Of a DNA stretch of 64,000 nt, positions 58,024 through 64,000 are shown piece after piece. The stretch comes from Schistosoma haematobium (taxonomy: Eukaryota; Platyhelminthes; Trematoda; Strigeidida; Schistosomatidae). The DNA is taken from the NCBI RefSeq assembly GCF_000699445.3, contig NC_067195.1, positions 58,937,591 through 59,001,590 of the forward strand, written 5' to 3'. The number at the start of each line of letters is the position of its first letter. Position 1 is the first letter of the stretch. The notes under the pieces were generated by a model. That model made no database searches, had not been told where the DNA came from, and worked only from the letters and a program-made list of their open reading frames with translations. The position numbers and the translations under genes are program-made.

Positions 58024-58706
58024 GGATGGATGAGCAGAAAGAAGTAGTCGAGAAGTTCATATATCTGGGTAGCTGCATAAGTGCTGGTGGGAGTGTGAGT
58101 GATGAGATCAATGCACGTATAGTGAAAGCCAGAGCGGCTTATGCCAATCTGGGCCACCTTTGGCGCCTTCGTGATGTTAGTCTGGCTGTAAAAGGTCGGA
58201 CCTACAACGCGTTGGTGAGAGCAGTTCTGCTCTATGCTTGTGAAACCTGGCCTCTTCGAGTTGAGGACGTTAGACGACTCTCTGTGTTCGATCATCGTTG
58301 TCTCCGAAGGATTGCTGACATCCAGTGGCAACACCATGTTAGTAATGCAGAGGTTCGACATCGTGTGTTTGGGCACAGAGACGATAATTCAGTTGGTGTC
58401 ACCATCTTGAAACACCGACTTCAGTGGCTTGGACATGTTCTACGAATGTCGTCCCAGAGAATTCCACGTCGTGCATTATTTGCCGACTCTGGGACTGGTT
58501 GGAGAAAGCTGAGAGGTGGTCAGTATATGACATGGTGTCGTGGTATGAAAGAAAGCCTCGAAGGGCTGGCTTGTGTCGGTCCTTCACGACTCCCTGGTTA
58601 GGGTCCGAGAGATGGTCCAACACAGTGGCTAGAGACGTTATCAGATATGGCTCAGAATAGAAGCCAGTGGCGATCCTGCTGTAACCTTCTTTTACTTTCT
58701 TCATAA
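58024..58706 (+). pseudogene. RTE-like ORF: C-terminal region
   Basis: After a frameshift at about 58030: KFIYLGSCISAGGSVSDEIN, ARAAYANLGHLWRLRDVSLA, LLYACETWPLRVEDVRRLSV, LQWLGHVLRMSSQRIPRRAL. A TAG at 58599-58601 replaces Trp (SRLPG-stop-GPRDGPTQWLE); the frame ends with TAA at 58704-58706. This region is conserved in RTE elements after the RT, role uncertain. Confidence 0.85.
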
Positions 58707-59037
58707 AACGTGGTTGTATCTTCCTTAACTGAAAGATTTCTTCTGATTGTACCTTTCCGTCCCGCCCCCATTATTATTATTATTGTACTACCTTACACTA
58801 ATCTGGTCGTTATTGTTTTCTTTTTTTTACGCTCCTTACCTTTTTTTCTTTCTCTTAGAATTCTCATTGTTTTGTGTGGCGCATATATATTGGCGCTCTC
58901 TTGTACCGATTTTTATGTGTTCAAATAAACAAATAGTAAATATGTAGTTGTTTCATAGATACCTAAGTAGTTTGTTGTATCTAATGAACAACCAGGATAA
59001 TGTTTTACTCGGAAAATCCATTCGTAAATATGTAGTG

Positions 59038-59310
59038 AACGAGAACACAAGTGGGAACAATCGAATGTATATGAGCACAAAATTACAGGACATTTTAGTA
59101 AAATCTAAGAACAGTGCAGTAAGTATTTCATTTGCGAAGTATTGATCAATTGTCTCAACTTGACTGTTCCTTCTTTTTCACATCAATTATTCTCTGTTAT
59201 CGTTTCACCTTCTTCGATCTTCTTAATCTTCTTCCTTCAGGTATTTCACTTTCGATTAATGATACATACTACTTATATTTGTCAACATCAATTGCACACA
59301 TCACACATAT
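59038..59310 (+). repeat. Interspersed repeat R3
   Basis: From ACGAGAACACAAGTGGGAAC through CTTCCTTCAGGTATTTCACT to GCACACATCACAC. Aligns over its length with 33240-33505 and, reversed, 45222-45497. Confidence 0.65.
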
Positions 59311-59655
59311 AATCAATTTTAAAACAAATTCTACTCTGAAATTTATTCGAAATGGAATATATGAAGATACAAGTCTTTTAATCTGATGTTTATATTCAAC
59401 AAGCCAGACTATTTTTTTTAACAAAAATGTTTATGAAATAACTTTTCATCTCAATTTACCTCATTGAATATGGATAGGATTAAACTCGGTTGATATTCCG
59501 TGACATGCTGAAATTATTGCATCTTACACTGGAAATCATATTTAAACGTGTTTATTTTGTTTTTTTTATATCATACCTGTGTAAGTCGAATGAATAAAAA
59601 TAAATTCCCACTAGAGAAATTAAACAAATTCACTTAAACTATGATCAACCTTTGG
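59311..59655. other. AT-rich spacer
   Basis: Nothing recognised. Confidence 0.4.
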
Positions 59656-60077
59656 TTTTATATTTTTTGATTGAGATCATGAACCGATTGATGTTAGACC
59701 AGCATTGAAAACCTGAAAGCACTGGACGGCCGTTTCGTCCTATTGCGGGACTCCTCAGCTGTGCGCATCCACAATCCCGCTAGCTGGAGTCGAACCCAGG
59801 GCCTTCAGTCTCGCGTGCGAACGCTTAACCTACTGGACCACTGAGCCGGCATCCAATAGTGATAGTGTCTAACCTCAACTAATCCACAAAATTGCGCGAC
59901 CATCTTCCATTGTACTGAGGTAGATACCTGTCTCTACCCGACATGGATTAGCCCCACTGGTCACGGCTTCTCACTAGACTTTCGAGGATTCCCTCATGAA
60001 GCTAGTCACTAGTGAGCACATGTTAATTACTACTATAGGGGTTGTGGAGATTATTAAGTTTTTGATTGAGATCATGG
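59656..60077 (-). repeat. Sm-alpha-like SINE, slightly more than one unit
   Basis: TTTTTGATTGAGATCATG occurs at both ends (59666 and 60059), so the copy covers one whole unit plus overlap. The tRNA-like head, in complement, has a consensus B box (GGGTTCGACTCC) and GGCTCAGTGG. It carries the best preserved ribozyme in the window. Confidence 0.9.
59719..59764 (-). ncRNA. Hammerhead ribozyme, type I, best preserved copy
   Basis: Minus strand: helix I GCACAG with CAGTGC (one mismatch), core CTGAGGA, helix II GTCC with GGAC closing CGCAATA, core GAAA, helix III ACGG with CCGT, cleavage triplet GTC just before CAGTGC. Every conserved core base is present. It is expected to cut the SINE transcript into monomers, as established for Sm-alpha; activity of this copy is inferred. 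Confidence 0.8.
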
Positions 60078-61443
60078 TTTTATGCTGATTATACTTGATG
60101 ACATAATTTAATCTTTTATTATATTAATAATATCTTTAAACCATGTTGAAAACACATTAAATTGATTGCAACTATTAGAATTTATCACCAAAATGTAATT
60201 GAATAACATTCGACTAAATATTTTTTTGGATACCTGTGGCTAGAAAAATGAGGCCGTTAAAACCTCTGATGTGGTGCGAGAAAATAAGTTGCCTAATGGC
60301 TTCTTTGAGAAGAATGAAAATCTAACAAAACTCTATTATTTCTACAGTCAAGAACTAGTTATAAAGGACATAACATCAAATATTTATTCAGAATGGATAA
60401 TCATTAGATCATCAACGTATTGCTTCTTCGGAGGTATCAATTGTGATGCTCTATGATTCATTATGTTACATTTATAAACATATAAGTTGTAAATTTGAAA
60501 TTATACAAGGCCCTCGAAACTATTTATCTAACTGATTATCATTCTGATCAGTGATTTTTGAATGTGGGAATTTCGCTTATAACCATCAATCATAAAGAAG
60601 ACAACATCGTAGTTACTGGAATCCATGTTATTGTCTTACGCAGAAAATCAAACATATTAATGTGAAGGATATGGCTTTCTGGTTGTCATTAATGTAAGTG
60701 TTATAACTTGTGACCGCCGATGAGACAGCAGTGACTTATCGACCGGACCAATGACTCGTAAACCCGTATGAGAAGCCTAGAGTTCTGATTGGCCCTGCTT
60801 TCCGCCTAGCCCACCCAGTTAAGTCTAGAACACCAATCTCAGCCTCTGCGATATGAATCACTATATTTCAAACATACTGAGTTTATATACCAATGAAACA
60901 GACCACAACGTATCAATAAAATATGAGACAACATTTATACAAGAATTAACCAGATGTGGCTGTGAATGATGGAGGTAGTAATTAATATACTGGGTATAAC
61001 TCAAGAATGGTAAAACGTATAATAATAGTTTATGTGTCAAAATAAAGCTTATAATAAGAGGAATATGAATATGCATAGTTTAGTTACTCAATGATTATAC
61101 AATAGAAATATACGTTTAGTATTGGTCCATAAATGGATCCCAAAAGTTACCACTCATTATTCTGGTCGGCACATAAAAGTAAGATACGTTGATAACAGGT
61201 TCGCTTACTTGAGTATTATTCGAAATGTTTTTCGGTACATTGGGATGTTGTTATTTTTACTTATATCTATAATGAGCCGACAATAAATTTGTAGTTTAAC
61301 ACTTATGAAAATAAGATGACAAACTAGAATGTCTTTCGTTTGCACAAATTATTTCATATGGAATTTTTGAAAAATACTAACAGATTTCGTAAACATAAAA
61401 TTCTGAAAACTATATTTATAAACTATGAGAATGTTTCCAAATA
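60078..61443. other. AT-rich spacer with an LTR-like GC-richer patch
   Basis: 60700-60850 begins TGTGACCGCCGATGAGACAG, is richer in GC than its surroundings, and is followed by GTTTATATACC; it could be the start of an LTR, but no end or target duplication was found. Nothing else recognised. Confidence 0.3.
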
Positions 61444-61560
61444 AATTCAAGTCTCACGGAGCGAGATCGTGGATGCGCGCTGCTGAGGAGTCCCATACTG
61501 GAACGAAACGGTCGTCCAGTTCTTTCAGGCTTTTCATGGTGGCTTATGAATTCAGCCAAT
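61444..61560 (+). repeat. Truncated Sm-alpha-like SINE
   Basis: Begins near the B-box side (AAGTCTCACGGAGCGAGATC) and runs past the ribozyme. Confidence 0.8.
61477..61522 (+). ncRNA. Hammerhead ribozyme, type I, core intact
   Basis: GCGCTG, CTGAGGA, helix II GTCC with GGAAC (one bulge or mismatch), GAAA, CGGTCG, GTC, CAGTTC. Helix I is weakened by two changes. Confidence 0.6.
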
Positions 61561-62601
61561 AAATTCTAATATGCTGTATTAAAATTCTTATTAACATAAA
61601 AGTTTATATTACATCTTTAAAAAACAACCATTCATATTTACAAACGAAGAGGTGTTCTTAGTTTCCTATACAAACAAGATTAAAATCTAAAGTTAGTTTT
61701 ATTTTTCCTAAGTTTCAAAACTCAGACATACCAAACACTTCAGCTTGTCGTTTTAATGTATTTGACTGGAAATCTGGATAAAAACTGACATTTTATCAGT
61801 TTTAACGATATATGACATTGAGTGAAAGGAATGCAAAACACGAACAACTTGATATATATGAATAAATTGTCGAACTAGTTATAAGTTGATCTGCGAAGTT
61901 GTATATATACATATGGGCTTTTAATGGTTATTGTTCAGTTAACAATGTTACAGAATACTCAATTATTACTAGCTTAACATATTAAAAAGATGACAGGTAT
62001 GAGGGTAATACTAAGAATAATTAGGAAAACGTTATTGAAGAGAATATATTCTGTCCAGCATATTTCGTTTGTAGTTAATTAATATCGTGTTGTTTGGTCC
62101 CCAATGTCAACTGATTTTTAACTATTAAGTTGTATTGCGACTACCAATTCCCCTGCATTGACATCATCTTAGTCTTGGAAGTGGTGATTCTGATCGTAAA
62201 TCTTCATGATGCAAACTCAAGTCTTATATCAAATATTAATTCTTTAAGGAGTACAAACGTATTGTTCTAATAAAAGTCAACTATTATATAAAAAAACACA
62301 AATTCCCATTGATTTCATGTAACCAACTAGTGTCAGATGTGATTACATCTTTTCATTTTAAAATATATCATAAGTTATTTAAGGTATTAACTAGTGGTAA
62401 GATATACTTCCTTAATTTACTTTTTATGATTATATAATGTTTTACCGAGTGCATGTACTTATAACCGTTTAAATATTATAGACTTTGTCTAACATTACTC
62501 AAAGTAGGTAGGATGACAGACGCAACATTATTGAATACTTCAACGTATTTATATGAAATGTTTCAGTTTTTCATATGTTATGTTGATCAAATTATTATTT
62601 A
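61561..62601. other. AT-rich spacer
   Basis: Nothing recognised. Confidence 0.4.
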
Positions 62602-62742
62602 ATGGTTGAATTCATGAGTCAATTAAAGCTAGACCACCATAGAAAACCTGGAAGCATTTGACGGCCTTCTCGTTCTAGTATGGAACTCCTCAGCAGTGCA
62701 CAGCCACAAGCCCGCTCGTGGGAGGTCCTGGTTTCGAATTGA
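62602..62742 (-). repeat. Truncated Sm-alpha-like SINE
   Basis: 3' end through ribozyme to part of the tRNA-like arm. Core CTGAGGA kept, but GAAA is GAGA, so probably inactive. Confidence 0.8.
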
Positions 62743-63014
62743 TAGAAATGAGAGTCCAATGTTTAAGCTGGCTTACTGACAATAGAAGTTGATTATTTTT
62801 CTTCAAAATGATCAAGTGTATACTGACTTGTGACAAGTTTTTATCTTAAGATAAAGTGGTGTTTTCAATGTTCTCGAAGTATCTGAAATGTATTCCATTG
62901 AAATTTTGAAAATCTATTCTTCTTATAACGTATAGCTGATATTACAATTACCATATATCCAATACCTCATTTCAGTATGGATTAACATATCTACAGAATA
63001 CAAAATAGGTTTCT

Positions 63015-63322
63015 AATTATTATCCAATCAGCCTCCAGCTGAATAAGAGATAAAGAAACGACGCTGGAAGTAGATATGACACAAATTACGGAAGTCGTCA
63101 GACCACGTCACAAAGCAAGCACTAACTTGGAATCCTGAAGGAAAACGAAAAGAGGAAGATCAAAGAGTACACTGCGCTGGGAATTGGAAGCAGACATGAA
63201 AAGGATGGATAGCAACTGGAAAGAACTGGAAAGGAGTGCCTAGGACAGAGTTAGATGAAGAATGCTGGTGGGTGGCCTATGTTTCGTGACGAGGGTTGAC
63301 AGGCGTAAGTAAGTAATTAATT
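63015..63322 (+). mobile_element. RTE-like family B, short 3' copy
   Basis: CAGCCTCCAGCTGAATAAGA to GACAGGCGTAAGTAAGTAAT. Decayed end of the C-terminal region plus 3' tail. Confidence 0.75.
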
Positions 63323-63701
63323 CTCCAATGGTGTGTTTAACGACCAGTAGTCCTGGTCACGTGCATCTAATCAACTAAGTTTATGTTGCTAGTCTGAAAG
63401 CAGGTTTTAAAACTAATCTAGCTTACAAAAAATCCAGATCAGAGACTTAAACACCTTAGAAACGGTAGGAGTTTATTATTTTAAACTTGATTTGTACGTT
63501 AAGAATAATATGTCCTAAATTCCACCCGACCTTGATCCTAAACACCAACAATAATAATATATCTTTATTAGTTTTACATGTTATTATCTCTTATTTACCC
63601 TTAAGAATTCTGAAATGGATAGTTGCTTTTCACCTGTAATCTATATTCACTCTACTGTTTGGTGTTATCGATTGATCCATTAATTAGTACTTTTGTGTTA
63701 A

Positions 63702-63806
63702 TTCAATAGTTGAGATCATGAATCAATTGATGCTAGATCATCATGGAAAACCTGGAAGCACTGGACGGCCGTTTCGTCCTGTTTTGAGACTCCTCAGCCG
63801 TGTCAC
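63702..63806 (-). repeat. Truncated Sm-alpha-like SINE
   Basis: From the 3' part (GAGATCATGAATCAATTGAT) to just beyond the ribozyme. Confidence 0.8.
63758..63804 (-). ncRNA. Hammerhead ribozyme, type I, core intact
   Basis: Minus strand: ACACGG, CTGAGGA, GTC with GGAC around TCAAAACA, GAAA, CGGCCG, GTC, CAGTGC. Helix I partly mismatched because the 5' flank changes there. Confidence 0.6.
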
Positions 63807-64000
63807 CTGTTACCTGTGTTAATTGTTAATTCATTCCATCATTCTTTTTTGAATAATGTAATGTCATTTTATTTTACTAAATCTTAATGTCTGCAACCAA
63901 CTTAATTTAACCAAACGTGACTCAATATTTATAGTCAAACCGAAAATAAGTTAGACACGTAATAATTAACACGCATACTATTATATAAAAACAATCAAGG

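Larger units (their letters stand above)
55412..58939 (+). mobile_element. RTE-like non-LTR retrotransposon (family A), 5'-truncated in its UTR, disabled
   Basis: Flanked by a 16-bp duplication with one mismatch: ATATGTGGTTGTTTCA at 55396-55411 and ATATGTAGTTGTTTCA at 58940-58955. It starts at the 5' UTR word CCTGCTTCGGTCTGGGCACC and ends GTGGCGCATATATATTGGCG, TTTTTATGTGTTCAAATAAA. Order: UTR, endonuclease, RT, C-terminal region, 3' UTR. RTE/SjR2-type by domain order and motifs. Compared with 2352-2786 it lacks about 310 bp of 5' UTR. Confidence 0.9.

Overview
The window looks like repeat-rich, AT-rich nuclear DNA of a blood fluke (Schistosoma). I infer this from the repeat content: many copies of a tRNA-derived SINE carrying a type I hammerhead ribozyme (the Sm-alpha family is the known schistosome example), two lineages of RTE-like non-LTR retrotransposons, CR1-like elements, Penelope-like terminal repeats and Ty3/Gypsy LTR fragments. 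The species cannot be fixed from the sequence alone. I see no prokaryotic genes, rRNA, CRISPR array or functional tRNA gene.

Host coding sequence appears only as small exons. On the minus strand a chain of exons runs from 13419 down to 1602 (13419-13301, 13246-13060, 12747-12582, 12156-11870, then 9055-8797, 5582-5279, 2914-2827, 1667-1602). Each has a plausible acceptor and donor, and the codon phases agree at every junction. They encode an unrecognised hydrophilic protein with a cysteine-rich segment and an acidic, helical C-terminal part. An alternative last exon with a stop codon lies at 11560-11408, so this is either one gene of at least 12 kb with SINE-filled introns or two neighbouring genes. 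Weaker candidate exons are at 32458-32553, 54783-54986, 13580-13771 and 10298-10196.

The rest is mobile-element history. 1-14 kb: the host exons, SINE copies, a decayed RTE-like tail (155-860) and a 435-bp internally deleted RTE copy with a perfect 14-bp target-site duplication (2352-2786). 13.9-20.5 kb: a CR1-like element (ORF1 end plus ORF2, disabled) and, 5.6 kb upstream, a nearly identical copy of its last 984 bp. 22-24.2 kb: a Gypsy RNase H remnant and an internally deleted LTR element with very short (about 167 bp) LTRs and a gag remnant; a solo LTR of the same family is at 27026-27192. 28.1-29.1 kb: integrase end and LTR of a second Gypsy family, whose solo LTR is at 44587-44936. 33.9-36.6 kb: Penelope-like terminal repeats in inverted pairs with RT remains. 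39.7-52.3 kb: further RTE-like pieces, SINEs and foldback repeats. 55.4-58.9 kb: a nearly complete but disabled RTE-like element with a 16-bp target-site duplication. 59-64 kb: SINE copies, including the best preserved hammerhead ribozyme, and an RTE-like tail.

Most intervening sequence is AT-rich, intron- or intergenic-like DNA in which I recognise nothing. The strongest candidates for follow-up are the dispersed hammerhead ribozymes, the repeated head-to-head (hairpin-forming) SINE pairs, the CR1 duplication with a sharp identity boundary, and the uncharacterised multi-exon gene.
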